Positions 10,354 through 22,332 of a stretch of 64,000 nt of DNA are shown here, one piece after another. The DNA comes from Yinghuangia sp035454725. Its GTDB lineage: Bacteria; Actinomycetota; Actinomycetes; Streptomycetales; Streptomycetaceae. The notes under the pieces were generated by a model, which was not told the DNA's origin, did not search any database, and saw only the letters and a list, made by a program, of their open reading frames with translations. Numbering within the stretch: position 1 is the stretch's first letter; each line of letters starts with the position of its first letter. Position numbers and translations under genes: made by a program. The DNA is taken from the NCBI RefSeq assembly GCF_051388935.1, contig NZ_JBPKBI010000024.1, positions 11,247 through 75,246 on the forward strand, given 5' to 3'.

Positions 10354-13300
10354 GTGCGCTTGTTCGATACCGGCCGCGCTCCTGAGGCCGAAGAGGCGAC
10401 GCGACTGCTGACGGCTGCCGAGAGCATGGTGCTGGCGGGGAAATCCGAGAGCGGCCGCAAACGCTACGAAAGGCTCGCGCAGCGGCTGGACGGGGTCGCG
10501 GGGCTGGAAGACCTGCGCGGACGCGCGCTGGCGGGCGCCGCGGCGGCGACGGCGCAACTCGGGGACGGAAGCGGCGCGCTGGCGCGCTACCGGGAGGCGT
10601 TCTGGCTCCTGAACCGCCCGACCTCGGTGCTCCCGGAGTGGGCGCTGCGGCATCTCGCACACGAGCAAGTCGTCGCGGAGCAACCGGCGTTGGCGCCCGT
10701 GCTCGCCTTCCTCGCGGTGGAGTCGACACACCCGCTGGCTGCCGCGATGACGGAGTGGGTCCAACAGTGGTGCCGGTCCGGCGACGACACGGTGACCGGG
10801 GCAGTGGTCACCGCGCTGCCCCGGACGGAGTGGGCGGTGCTGGCCCGTGCGTCCGCGCTGCGCCGTGCGAAGAGGCTCGGCGAGGCCGCGGAACTGCTCG
10901 CCGCCGCGGCGTGCCCGCCGACCGACCAAGTCGCCTTCGCGCACGGGGTCGTTCTTCTGACACTGGGCCGACACCACGCGGCGGTCGATGCTTTCACGCT
11001 CGCGCATGGCCGGCCGCGATCGCCCCACCGCCATCCCTGGTCGCGCGGACCGCAGTTGCCGGGCGAGGCGCTGCTGTACCGGGCGATGTCCCGCGACGCC
11101 GCGGGCGACGCGGCCGGCGCCGGGGCGGACCTGGCTGCGGCGGCGGAGATCCTGCCCGATGATCCCCGGGTGCTGTACGCGCTGGGGGCGGCCGCGCTCC
11201 GCGAAGGGCGCGACGGCGAGGCGCAGCCGCGCTTCGAGGCCGTCCTGGCGGCCGACCCGCACCATGCCGGAGCGCACTTGGGCCTGGGACTGGTGTACGA
11301 GCGAACGGACCGCCCGGTCGAGGCCGCGGCGGCGTACCGGAGCGCGGGACCGGTCACGCCGCGCGTCCGCGTCCGCCTGGCGTGCGTGCTCACGGCTGCC
11401 GGGCTGCCCGAACAGGCCGTCGCGCTCTGGTCGGACGCGCCTGTGCCCGGGGCCGACCGGACGCGGTGGGACGACGCGGAGCCGGTCCGCGAAGACGCCT
11501 TCCACTTGGCCGCCGCCTACTTCGCCGCGGGAGACCACGAACGCGCCGCCCGGCTGTGGGGGCTCTCCGTCCCGGGCAACGCCGCGCTGGTGTGGGACCA
11601 CCAGGCGCGCGGCGCGCTCGCGGCGGGACGCGTCGACGAAGCCCGCGCGCTGTGGCGGCGCTGCGTCGCGTCGGGCGGGAAGGCCGTGTTGTACCGGCGG
11701 CCCTTGGGCGAGGCTTCGTTCCGTGCGGCGACGCACGCGTTGGTCGCGCGCGACGCCGGTGCGGCCGAGGAGGCGCTGCGCGAGGTGGCGTCGCTGCTCG
11801 GCGACGAGGTGAGGGTCCGTTCGGCCCAGGGCGCCTTGGCGCTGCTCCAGGGGCGGGCGGGCGACGCGGCGTCGCTGCTCGCCGCGATCAAGGGCCGGCC
11901 GCGCGACCGCTACCACTTGGCGGTCGCCCGCCTGGCCGACGCGCGTCCCGCGCGTACCCTCGCCCTGCTCGACGCCGACTCGGACGACCTCGCCGCGGTG
12001 CGGCTGCGGGCGGTGCTCGCGTTCCGCGCCGGGAACTGGACGGCCGCTTACGAGGGGTTCCGCTTGTGTCTGCGTGCCCTGCGTCCCAAGGTCGAGCGGG
12101 ATTACGTGGTGATCCCCGCGGGCCCGCGGACAGGGGCCGCCGACGCCTCGGACGGCCTGACGGCCCCCGCGGGCACGTCCGGTGTACGACGGCCTGGTGG
12201 CCTCACGGAAGCGGACTCCCCCGAGTGTGGGATCTGCGGCCGTGTGCACGCGGCACCCGGCCCGTGCGGGACCTGTGGCGCGGCCGTGTTGGAGGCCGCG
12301 GTCGCCGCCGCCCGAGGTGCGGGGGTTCACCCGGGGCTGCTGCTGACCGGTTGGGAGGGCACGGCGCTGCACGCGGAGGCGTCCCGGCTGCGCGCTCTGC
12401 TCCTCGCCGAGGAGGGCGAAATCGACGCCGCGCTGGCGTTGTTGGAACCCGGGAACGCGGCGCGCGCGCCTCTGGTGACCCGCCGGGCCGCCGAGCCCGG
12501 ACGCTCCCAGGCGGATGTGCTCGCCGACCTGCGCGAGGCGGCCGGACTACCGGACCACCATCCGGGAGTCGACACCGCGCTGGCCGTGCTCGCCGAGGAA
12601 GGGGCGCTGTTGGCCGATGCCGACGGCGAACCCGCACGTGCCGTCGAGGCGTTGCGTTCGATTCTGCGTGAGCGCGGCACGACCGAGCTGCGAGTGCTGC
12701 ATTCACTCGCGATCGCGGCCCATCGCGCGGCGGCCACCGATCCGACCGCCGAGCAGTGGGACTGGGTGCTCGGCTGTTGGGCGGCCGTCCTGCACTCCCC
12801 CGGTTTCTGGGAGCAGGTCGAGGAGGCCACCGGGCGCACGGTCGAGGCCGCGCAGCGTGACGCGGCGCGCGATGCGATCGGCGACCGCATACGTCAGGAC
12901 CTCGCAGCCTGGGACGCATCCCAGAGCGTCTCCCGCGACTCCGCCGACGCGGCCGAGGTCCGCTGGGGCCTGGAGTGGGAGGCCGCCCGGCTGGCCTCCG
13001 GTCAGCCGGGGCTCGTGGCCGGGCCGCGACTGCTGGACCTGCTGGCCGGGGATGGTGTCGCCGACGCCGCCGCACGTCGCGCGGCGTGGCGGAAGGACAC
13101 CGGTGCCGAAGGCGCCGCGCTGTTCGGGCCGCTCGGCACCGCTCACCATCTGCTCGGGCGCGGCAGGCCGGAGGCCGCGGCGGCGGTCTTGCGCGTCCAG
13201 GCTGACGAACAGGTGCCGGGGGCAGGGGCGTTGCTGGCCATGACGCTGCTGGCGGTGGCCCGCGAGCATCACCGGCACCGGGAATGGGCCCAAGTACTCG

Positions 13301-14280
13301 GTGTGTTGGCCGAGTCCGGCGAGCGTACGGCCGAAACCGCGGAGCTGGCCGCGGCGGCGGGTGTCAACGCGGCGCGTGAGTGGCTGCACGACCACATCGA
13401 CGACCAGAAGGGCGCCGTCGACCTCTTGGAACGCGCACACCATCTCGCCCCCGACGACGCCGGTCTGCGCGAGAACCTGGCCGCCGCGTACCTCCAGTTC
13501 GGCCGCAAGGTCAACAATGAGCAGAAGGACTACGCCCGCGCCGTGGACCTCATGCGCAAGGCCCGCTCGCTGACCGCCGAACCCGGTGGCATGGACAAGG
13601 AGTTCGTCGCGGTTCTCGGGAACCTCGCCTGGCAGAGACTCGGCGACGGGGAACCGACACGCCGTCAACTGACGCTCGCCGCACCGTTATTCGCGCAGAT
13701 CGCCGCGATCTCCGGTGCCGAGGCCGACCTGCTCAACGCCGCGGGCGTGTACGCCAGGCTCGCCCACGCGAGTGCGGACGCCGGCCACCGGGATCAGGCG
13801 GTGCAGGCCATGATGCGGTCCCTCGACCACGACCCGGAGTGGGACGGCCGCGACCGCCAGGCGGCGGCGAAGACCCGGCTGAGCCGCTTCTTCCGGTACA
13901 AGCTGGTCGAAAACCCGGACGCCTCGTTCAAAGCCAAGCGCGCCTGGCTCAACAAGGCCGCGGAGTACGACGAGGAGGACACCGCCTCGGCGTACGGGCT
14001 GCTGCTCCACAACGAAGGCGTCGCGCAAGCCGAACGCAAGAAGTTCCCGCAGGCGGTGGATCTGCTGCGGCAGTCGCTGGAACGCACCGGCGACACGCTG
14101 ACACGGCAGCAGCTCGCGCAAGTGCTGGCGGCCTGGGCGGTGGACCACGCCAACCAGGGCGATTGGGCAGCCGCACACCGGCACATCACGGACGCCCTCC
14201 GGCACGACCCGCGCGACTTCCACATCCGCTTGCTCGCCGATCAGATCGAGACCGGCCTGCGCCGGTACCAGCGCTGGTGA
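10354..14280 (+). CDS. Giant TPR protein with zinc ribbon, first gene of alternative Hsp70 operon
   Basis: Protein of 1308 aa, almost entirely helical repeats: many Ala/Leu/Asp-rich units of TPR type (for example DPRVLYALGAAALREGRDGEA, HHAGAHLGLGLVYERTDR). At residues about 621-642 two CxxC knuckles (CGIC...CGTC) form a zinc ribbon within the repeat array. GTG start 10354 follows a GGCGGGGGG stretch. There is no signal peptide. The next gene starts 10 bases after its stop and the downstream genes are DnaK-machine parts, so it is probably a client- or cofactor-docking scaffold for that Hsp70 (inference). I know no named family for it. Confidence 0.85.
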   Translation: MRLFDTGRAPEAEEATRLLTAAESMVLAGKSESGRKRYERLAQRLDGVAGLEDLRGRALAGAAAATAQLGDGSGALARYREAFWLLNRPTSVLPEWALRHLAHEQVVAEQPALAPVLAFLAVESTHPLAAAMTEWVQQWCRSGDDTVTGAVVTALPRTEWAVLARASALRRAKRLGEAAELLAAAACPPTDQVAFAHGVVLLTLGRHHAAVDAFTLAHGRPRSPHRHPWSRGPQLPGEALLYRAMSRDAAGDAAGAGADLAAAAEILPDDPRVLYALGAAALREGRDGEAQPRFEAVLAADPHHAGAHLGLGLVYERTDRPVEAAAAYRSAGPVTPRVRVRLACVLTAAGLPEQAVALWSDAPVPGADRTRWDDAEPVREDAFHLAAAYFAAGDHERAARLWGLSVPGNAALVWDHQARGALAAGRVDEARALWRRCVASGGKAVLYRRPLGEASFRAATHALVARDAGAAEEALREVASLLGDEVRVRSAQGALALLQGRAGDAASLLAAIKGRPRDRYHLAVARLADARPARTLALLDADSDDLAAVRLRAVLAFRAGNWTAAYEGFRLCLRALRPKVERDYVVIPAGPRTGAADASDGLTAPAGTSGVRRPGGLTEADSPECGICGRVHAAPGPCGTCGAAVLEAAVAAARGAGVHPGLLLTGWEGTALHAEASRLRALLLAEEGEIDAALALLEPGNAARAPLVTRRAAEPGRSQADVLADLREAAGLPDHHPGVDTALAVLAEEGALLADADGEPARAVEALRSILRERGTTELRVLHSLAIAAHRAAATDPTAEQWDWVLGCWAAVLHSPGFWEQVEEATGRTVEAAQRDAARDAIGDRIRQDLAAWDASQSVSRDSADAAEVRWGLEWEAARLASGQPGLVAGPRLLDLLAGDGVADAAARRAAWRKDTGAEGAALFGPLGTAHHLLGRGRPEAAAAVLRVQADEQVPGAGALLAMTLLAVAREHHRHREWAQVLGVLAESGERTAETAELAAAAGVNAAREWLHDHIDDQKGAVDLLERAHHLAPDDAGLRENLAAAYLQFGRKVNNEQKDYARAVDLMRKARSLTAEPGGMDKEFVAVLGNLAWQRLGDGEPTRRQLTLAAPLFAQIAAISGAEADLLNAAGVYARLAHASADAGHRDQAVQAMMRSLDHDPEWDGRDRQAAAKTRLSRFFRYKLVENPDASFKAKRAWLNKAAEYDEEDTASAYGLLLHNEGVAQAERKKFPQAVDLLRQSLERTGDTLTRQQLAQVLAAWAVDHANQGDWAAAHRHITDALRHDPRDFHIRLLADQIETGLRRYQRW

Positions 14281-14290
14281 GGAGTGTCTG

Positions 14291-14725
14291 TTGCCACCAC
14301 TCGACCCGTCGCCCTACGTCGTCCTGGGCCTCCCGCCCGACGCGACCGTCAAGGATGTCAACGCCGCCGTCGCCCGGGCCGTCCGCGCCGGGAGGTTCAC
14401 GCGGCAGCAGATCAACGCCGCGACCGTCCTGCTGCGCAACCCCGCGCGGCGCCTGGAGGCCGACGTCCGGCGCCACCTGCCGCGCCCGCCCGCAGCGGAC
14501 GTCACCGCCGAACTGGCCGAGGCGGCTCGCGAACCCCTGCTGCCGACCCCCGTCCCGGGCCAACTGCCGGACCCCGGGACCCTGGTGGTGCTGCGGCACG
14601 CCGAGACGGCCGCCGACTGGGAGGACCCGCCCGCGTTGGACACCTCCGCGCAACGCCCGGACACACCCGAGGAGTTCCGCCCGGACCCGGCCTTGCTTCT
14701 GCCTCCGCTGCCGCTCCCGGAGTGA
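14291..14725 (+). CDS. J-domain-like protein lacking HPD
   Basis: Protein of 144 aa starting at TTG with GGAG 6 bases upstream. The N-terminus DPSPYVVLGLPPDATVKDVN resembles J-domain helix I (DPYAVLGVPPDAT...), and INAATVLLRNPARRLEADVRRH resembles the end of a J domain, but the loop carrying the HPD tripeptide that stimulates DnaK ATPase is absent. The C-terminal half is Pro/Leu/Asp-rich. Placed between a TPR protein and a GrpE-like protein in the Hsp70 operon, it is likely a degenerate J-type cofactor. The J resemblance is by eye. Confidence 0.6.
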   Translation: MPPLDPSPYVVLGLPPDATVKDVNAAVARAVRAGRFTRQQINAATVLLRNPARRLEADVRRHLPRPPAADVTAELAEAAREPLLPTPVPGQLPDPGTLVVLRHAETAADWEDPPALDTSAQRPDTPEEFRPDPALLLPPLPLPE

Positions 14726-14767
14726 CCCGTACGCCCGCCTGCCGCCCGCCCCGCCCCAAGGAGCACG

Positions 14768-15727
14768 ATGTCGGACACGCCCGTGACCACCGAACCACCG
14801 TGGCTGACCGCCCGGCCGCTGCCGGTCCCGGCAGGAGCGCGCGAAGTCGACCTGGCGAAGTCGTTCGGCCGACTGCTGATCCGCGCGTCCGCCCTGCGGC
14901 AGCGGCGCGCGGAGGACGCGCGGGAGGCCCGGGACCGGGAACAGCAGCTCCTGATGGCGCTGATCGAGACGGACGACGACCTCATGGCCCTCCACCGCGG
15001 CCGAAGTCTCGCCCCGAGCCGCGCGGCCGGCGTCGACGCGGTGCGCAGGCGGTTGCACCGGCGGCTCGCGGCGTTCGGTGTCAAGGAGATCGAGTTGGTC
15101 GGGCGGACGGTGAACACCGCGTACGCCGAGATCGCCGGCACGGAGGAGACGGACGCCGTCGCACCGGACACCGTGGTCGAGACAATGGCCGCGTGCTTCG
15201 TCCGGGACGGCGAAGTACTGCGCCCGGCACAGGTGTTCGTCGCAGTGGCGCCGAGCGTACGCCCGCAGGAGGAGGTCGCCCCCGCGGACACCGGCGAACG
15301 GAAGTCGCAGGACGGGCAACCGACGGCCACCGAGCCCCCCATCGCACCGAGCGGCGCCCCCGCCGACCCTGCCGCCGCTGCCGACCCGGCCGCCGCTGCA
15401 CCGACTGCGCTGTCGGTTGACAGCGTGCGGGCCATCGCGGCACCCGTATCGCCGACCAATTCGCTGCCGGGCGCGCAGCCGTCCGGTACACCGCACGCAC
15501 CGCCGACATCGTCCGACTCGTCCGACTCCTTTGCCGCGCCGCCGGCCTGCGCCACGCAGGCGCCCGGCCCGTCGTCCGACAGCGGGGAGCCGCTCGTCCG
15601 CTCCGAGGACGACGCCGAGTCCCGGCCCCGCCGGGCCGGGGCCAAGCGCGAGCAGCCGAAGCGCACCACGCGGGCGAAGCGCAAGACCTCGGCGGCGCGC
15701 GACGGAAAGCCGGGGCAGCCCCGCTGA
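14768..15727 (+). CDS. GrpE-like nucleotide exchange factor
   Basis: Protein of 319 aa. Residues about 40-80 form a charged coiled coil (RQRRAEDAREARDREQQLL), then VRRRLHRRLAAFGVKEIELVG and a beta-like end, PDTVVETMAACFVRDGEVLRPAQVFVAV, which matches the GrpE C-terminal pattern (TVVEVLQ.GY...RVLRPA.V.V). A 150-residue Ala/Pro-rich tail ends in a very basic stretch (KREQPKRTTRAKRKTS). GrpE releases ADP from DnaK; the DnaK-like gene follows 47 bases later. Longer than a normal GrpE (about 200 aa) and divergent, so this is a paralogue rather than the housekeeping factor. Confidence 0.72.
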   Translation: MSDTPVTTEPPWLTARPLPVPAGAREVDLAKSFGRLLIRASALRQRRAEDAREARDREQQLLMALIETDDDLMALHRGRSLAPSRAAGVDAVRRRLHRRLAAFGVKEIELVGRTVNTAYAEIAGTEETDAVAPDTVVETMAACFVRDGEVLRPAQVFVAVAPSVRPQEEVAPADTGERKSQDGQPTATEPPIAPSGAPADPAAAADPAAAAPTALSVDSVRAIAAPVSPTNSLPGAQPSGTPHAPPTSSDSSDSFAAPPACATQAPGPSSDSGEPLVRSEDDAESRPRRAGAKREQPKRTTRAKRKTSAARDGKPGQPR

Positions 15728-15774
15728 CACCAGACCGTTCGGCCACAGCGCACGTCCACGAGGGGATCACCGCA

Positions 15775-18308
<2,534 letters not shown>

Positions 18309-18312
<4 letters not shown>

Positions 18313-18584
18313 GCGCGGACGCGCCCGCGGTGGTCTGCCCGGTGTGCCGCGTCGAGGCGGATGCGGAGTCGCTCCAATGCCCGGAGTGTGCCGAGGACTT
18401 GGCTGCCCTGGCACACCTGGCGTACGCCGGCCGGATGCACTACAACACGGCGCTGGAGCACGCCCGCAACGGCGAGTGGGAGGCGGCCCGGGACGCGGTC
18501 GGGGCGGCCCTGGCCCACGAGCCGGGCCTCGCACCGGCGGTGGCGCTGCGGGACGCCTTGGTGACGGAGGGGCGCACGGGCTGA
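18309..18584 (+). CDS. Small zinc ribbon-TPR protein
   Basis: Protein of 91 aa translated from GTG 18309, overlapping the DnaK-like stop by four bases. It opens with a zinc ribbon (CPVC...CPEC) like those inserted in the DnaK-like protein, followed by a TPR-type helical pair (MHYNTALEHARNGEWEAARDAV..ALAHEPG). Likely an adaptor of the same machine. Last gene of the operon. Confidence 0.75.
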
Positions 18585-18595
18585 CGTGGGCCCGC

Positions 18596-18666
18596 GCGGG
18601 CAAGGGGCACGGGCGGGCAAAGGGGACCGCGCGGGCAAAGGGGCGTGGGCGGGCAAAGGGGCGTGG
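18596..18666. repeat. 17-18 bp tandem repeat downstream of Hsp70 operon
   Basis: Four copies of a GCGGGCAAAGGGGCGTGG-type unit begin at 18596, 18613, 18631 and 18649. They lie 12 bases after the last stop of the operon. No gene is on it; a transcript-end or replication-slippage element is possible. Confidence 0.8.
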
Positions 18667-18821
18667 GCGGGGTCGACCGCAAGGGCCCGGAACGCCGCCT
18701 TTTCCCGGTCCGCCGGCGGCCGTGACGCAGATAACTTCCTCTTGCCCTCCACGGCGTTATACGTTCGTGCAGACACGTTTTCATGCACTCGCCTAAAAAT
18801 GCCTCCCACCGGAAGGACGCC

Positions 18822-19379
18822 ATGTCCGTCGAGGACGAGCTCAACGAACTCCGCCGCGAACTGCGCCACGTCACCGACCGCATGGCGATCCTCGACTGCG
18901 TCATGAAGCAGTCGCGCGGCCACGACCGCCACGACGTCGAGCTGATGGCGAGCGTCTACCACCACGACGGCACCGACGAGCACGGGCCCGTCGTCAAGTC
19001 GGGCCCCGAGTACGGCGAGTACGCCAACCAGGCCCACTCATCGGTGTTCATCGACCACCTGCACAACATCACCACCCACACGTGCGAGATCGACGGCGAC
19101 GAAGCCCACTGCGAGAGCTACGTCATCGGCGCGATGCGCGCCCGCGACGGCAAGAGCGTCCACCTTTTCGGAGGCCGCTACCTCGACCGCCTCGAACGCC
19201 GCGACGGCACCTGGAAGATCGCCCTGCGCCGCTGCACCCTGGAATGGACCATGACCGGCGACACCTCACTCCTGTCCTCCGGAGCGTTCGCCGGGTTCGT
19301 CAAGGGCACCTGGGACAAGAACGACCCGTCGTACGCACGGCCGTTGACGCTGGACAAGACCCCCGTCGAACACTGGTGA
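18822..19379 (+). CDS. SnoaL/NTF2-like protein
   Basis: Protein of 185 aa, start ATG 18822 with GGAAGGA upstream. Cone-shaped NTF2-like fold signature: RHVTDRMAILDCVMKQSRGHDRHDVELMASVYHHDGTDEHG, then HLHNITTHTCEIDGDEAHCESYVIG and GGRYLDRLERRDGTWKIALRR. Actinobacterial members of this type are often annotated as aromatic-ring or steroid pathway proteins; the His/Asp cluster near residues 30-50 could be a binding site. Function not determined. Confidence 0.8.
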   Translation: MSVEDELNELRRELRHVTDRMAILDCVMKQSRGHDRHDVELMASVYHHDGTDEHGPVVKSGPEYGEYANQAHSSVFIDHLHNITTHTCEIDGDEAHCESYVIGAMRARDGKSVHLFGGRYLDRLERRDGTWKIALRRCTLEWTMTGDTSLLSSGAFAGFVKGTWDKNDPSYARPLTLDKTPVEHW

Positions 19380-19715
19380 GCGACGAGTGTGCGGCCGGTG
19401 CGCGCCCACAACGGACGGGCACCGGCCGCCCGTTCGCCTGAAAGCCCGTTCGAGAGACTCGTTCAGGCCGATGTTCGCCCACGAGGAGACCACCGCGCCG
19501 CGATGTCGGACTCCTTGCCGTTGTCGCCGGCCATGATCTCGCCGACTTGGTCCTGCGCGGCAGCCGTTCCGGCCGAGGCCCACTCCTTGCCGACGGTCTA
19601 CGAGGGCGCGAACTGAGTGAAAAGGCAGCGCTCTTGACCTTGAGCGGCAAAGTACCGCATGTCAATATCGATGTCGATTTCGGAATATGCCGCGAAACCG
19701 CGACTCGGGAGTGCC
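19380..19715. other. Intergenic region, no gene seen
   Basis: No convincing gene in about 335 bases. The last 60 bases are AT-richer and hold ATCGA-TG-TCGAT (19667-19678), a possible operator, just upstream of the APH-like gene. Confidence 0.4.
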
Positions 19716-20786
19716 GTGACGACTGAGACCTTCCCCGCGGCTCCCCCCACCCTGCGCGAATTCCTGTCGCCCACCTGGCTCGACGCGGCGCTCGGCTCCC
19801 GTTTCCCCGGCGTGGCAGTCACCAAGGTCATACCCGGCCCCGTGGTCAGCCGAGTCTCCACCAACGCACGCTTCCGCATCGAGTGCGCGGACGGCCTCCC
19901 CGACGGCCTCTCCCCCGACCTGTGCGCCAAGGGCTATTTCACGGACGTGGGCGGGGAAGCGGGCTGGCAGGCCCGCCATGCCGGGGTGTTCGAGGTCTCG
20001 TTCTACCGGGACCTGGCCGCTGCCAGCGGCGTCCGTACGCTGCGCAGCGTGTACGCCGGCGTCGACCCGGAAACGCGGCACGGCGCGATCATCACCGAGG
20101 ACGTCGTCGCGCAGGGAGCCGAATTCCTCGACCCCACCAGCGAGTACACCCCGGACTCGGCCGCCGAGAGCCTTGCGCAGCTCGCCGTCCTGCACGGCGC
20201 GACCTGGGGGGATCCGGCGCTCCGCACGGCGGACTGGCTGACGCCGCGACTGGAGACGTACTCGCGGGGGCGTGGCCTTGCCGAGATCCGCGGCAACTTC
20301 GAAAGCGACATCGGCGCGGGAGTACCGGAGGAAGTCCGGGACGCGGAAAGGCTTTTCGACGGTCACCGGGCCCTCGCCGCCCAGACGCGCGACGCGGAAC
20401 CGTGGTCGGTGATCCACGGTGACGCGCATGTCGGCAACCTCTTCCTGGACGGCGACGGGCGGCCGTCGTTCCTGGACTGGCAGCTCGTGCAGCGCGGCCC
20501 GTGGTACGTCGACGTCGGGTACCACCTCGCCTCCACACTCACCGTCGAGGACCGTCGGCGCAGCGAGCACGACCTCGTACGCCACTACCTCGACCGGCTG
20601 CGCGCCGCGGGCGTCGACGCCCCGTCGTGGGACGACGCCTGGCGGGGCATCCGCCGGGGCATCGTCCACGGCTTCTACCTCTGGGGCATCACCCAGAAGG
20701 TCGCCCCGCCGATGACCACCGCGCTTCTGCACCGCCTCGGCACCGCGGCCGCCGACCACGACGCCTTCGCGGCGGTGGGCGTGTGA
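19716..20786 (+). CDS. APH-superfamily phosphotransferase
   Basis: Protein of 356 aa, GTG 19716 after GGGAG; an earlier in-frame ATG at 19659 gives an atypical N-terminus. Kinase-like fold of the aminoglycoside/choline/ecdysteroid kinase group: Brenner motif HGDAHVGN with His234 and Asp236, then PSFLDWQLVQRGPWYVDVGYHL. The substrate is not readable; actinobacterial relatives in catabolic regions are not normally resistance genes. Same strand as the following LLM oxidoreductase, 519 bases apart. Confidence 0.82.
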   Translation: MTTETFPAAPPTLREFLSPTWLDAALGSRFPGVAVTKVIPGPVVSRVSTNARFRIECADGLPDGLSPDLCAKGYFTDVGGEAGWQARHAGVFEVSFYRDLAAASGVRTLRSVYAGVDPETRHGAIITEDVVAQGAEFLDPTSEYTPDSAAESLAQLAVLHGATWGDPALRTADWLTPRLETYSRGRGLAEIRGNFESDIGAGVPEEVRDAERLFDGHRALAAQTRDAEPWSVIHGDAHVGNLFLDGDGRPSFLDWQLVQRGPWYVDVGYHLASTLTVEDRRRSEHDLVRHYLDRLRAAGVDAPSWDDAWRGIRRGIVHGFYLWGITQKVAPPMTTALLHRLGTAAADHDAFAAVGV

Positions 20787-21305
20787 CGAGCGGCTCCTGA
20801 CCGCGTTCGACCCCACGTACGCGGCGTGGCGAGCGACATCAACGAACCGGGCCGGGCCAGACCGGGCCGAACCGTGCCGTGCCGTGCCGTGCCACGAACT
20901 CAGCGCTCTACGTGTCGCGGTCGCGGCGACGTGACCGTAGACGACGGCGCGCGGCCTTGGCGGTCCTGGCGACCGAGCGCTTCAGCGGACCCGACATCGC
21001 GACGGCCAACGCGAGCAGGGCTGTGTCCGACGAGTCGGTCGCACACGACCCCGCGGCGTGGCGCAGAGCAGAACCTGTCCCTCAAAGGGGTGTTTCCGAC
21101 GGTCGCGGCGCCCGCGTGAACGCCACTGCCCGCGCTGCCAGTTCGGCCGGGATTCGTGCGGGCCGCACTGTCCCCCGCCTCGTGCACGCGGTCGGGTGGC
21201 GGCCCCGCGGCTGTGCGTGTCCCGGCATGGGCCACGATGACAGCAAGACCGGAACGATCACTTGTGCGGCGCGGAGCCGCCGCACCGTGGCTGGAAGGGG
21301 CCCGC
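20787..21305. other. Intergenic region with 5-bp repeat
   Basis: No recognised gene in about 520 bases. It has four perfect CCGTG units at 20872-20891. The end carries GGAAGGGG, the ribosome-binding site of the next gene. One minus-strand frame here (ending near 20910) has an Arg-rich tail after a hydrophobic patch but lacks a start. Confidence 0.4.
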
Positions 21306-22151
21306 ATGGACATCGGCCTGCACCTCGGGAGCGTCAACCTCAGGCACTGGGCCTCGGTCGCGGAGGAGGCGGATCGGCTCGGGTTCGAATCGCTGTGGAT
21401 CCCCGAACACCTCGTGGTGCCGGTCGATGTCGCCGGCAGCCCGCACGAGGGGGCGGACCATCCGCCGATTCCCTCCGACATCCCGATCCTCGACCCGCTC
21501 GGCGTGCTGAGCCATCTCGCCGCCCGCACCGAACGCATCCGACTCGGGACGCACGTCTACAACATCGGTCTGCGGCACCCGTTCACCACCGCGCGCGCGG
21601 CGGTGACCGTGGACATGCTGTCCGGCGGTCGACTGTCCCTCGGCGTCGGTGTCGGCTGGCTGCGGGCGGAGTGGGACGCGGTGGGCCTGGACTTCGACCG
21701 ACGGGGTGCGCGGGTGGACGAAGCGCTCGCGGTGTGCCGTCGGCTGTGGAGCGAACCGGTCGTCGAACACCACGGCGAATTCTTCGACTTCGGACTGGTC
21801 GCGTTCGAGCCCAAGCCGGTGCGGCCGGGCGGTCCCGACGTCCACATCGGCGGCGACGGCCCGGCGGCGCTGCGCCGGGCGGCGACCGTGGGCACCGGTT
21901 GGATGCCGATGAACCACACCATCGACGACCTGCCGCGCTCCCTCGCCCGCCTCTCCGAGCTCGCCGAACGCGCGGGCCGTACCGACCCGATCGAGGTCAC
22001 GCTCGCCGTCGACGACGTCAGGACGCCGACGGACGTCGAACGCTACGCGGAGGCAGGGGTGACACGCCTGATCGTTACTCCTTGGACGCGTTCCCGGGAC
22101 GCGTCCGACGGCATGCGGCGGTTCGCCGAGACCGTACTCGCGCAAGCCTGA
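21306..22151 (+). CDS. Luciferase-like F420/flavin-dependent oxidoreductase
   Basis: Protein of 281 aa, ATG 21306. LLM TIM-barrel hallmarks: AEEADRLGFESLWIPEHLVVP, RTERIRLGTHVYNIGLRHPF, MLSGGRLSLGVGVGWLRAEW, GRTDPIEVT. It belongs to the TIGR03619-type group usually assigned to F420. Only about 30% similar by eye to the other LLM protein in the window (9261-10181), so not a recent duplicate. Near a P450/amidohydrolase operon on the other strand. Confidence 0.88.
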   Translation: MDIGLHLGSVNLRHWASVAEEADRLGFESLWIPEHLVVPVDVAGSPHEGADHPPIPSDIPILDPLGVLSHLAARTERIRLGTHVYNIGLRHPFTTARAAVTVDMLSGGRLSLGVGVGWLRAEWDAVGLDFDRRGARVDEALAVCRRLWSEPVVEHHGEFFDFGLVAFEPKPVRPGGPDVHIGGDGPAALRRAATVGTGWMPMNHTIDDLPRSLARLSELAERAGRTDPIEVTLAVDDVRTPTDVERYAEAGVTRLIVTPWTRSRDASDGMRRFAETVLAQA

Positions 22152-22332
22152 CGGCGGCTCCTTCCAGGCACTGCCGAACGCGGGAGGGGACCGGGAGCCG
22201 AGCGCGATCGGTCCCGCACCCGCGGCAGCGGAAGGCGGCAGTGGAAGGCGGACAGGTCAGCCGGTGGTGCAGCCGCGAAGCCGGCGTACGATCCGCCGGA
22301 CGCCGACGGTGTTGTGTGCCGCATCGCGGACC

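Noticed and set aside
18596..18666. Possible CRISPR or transposon end
   Set aside because: Tandem 17-18 bp units without spacers or target-site duplications; slippage is simpler.
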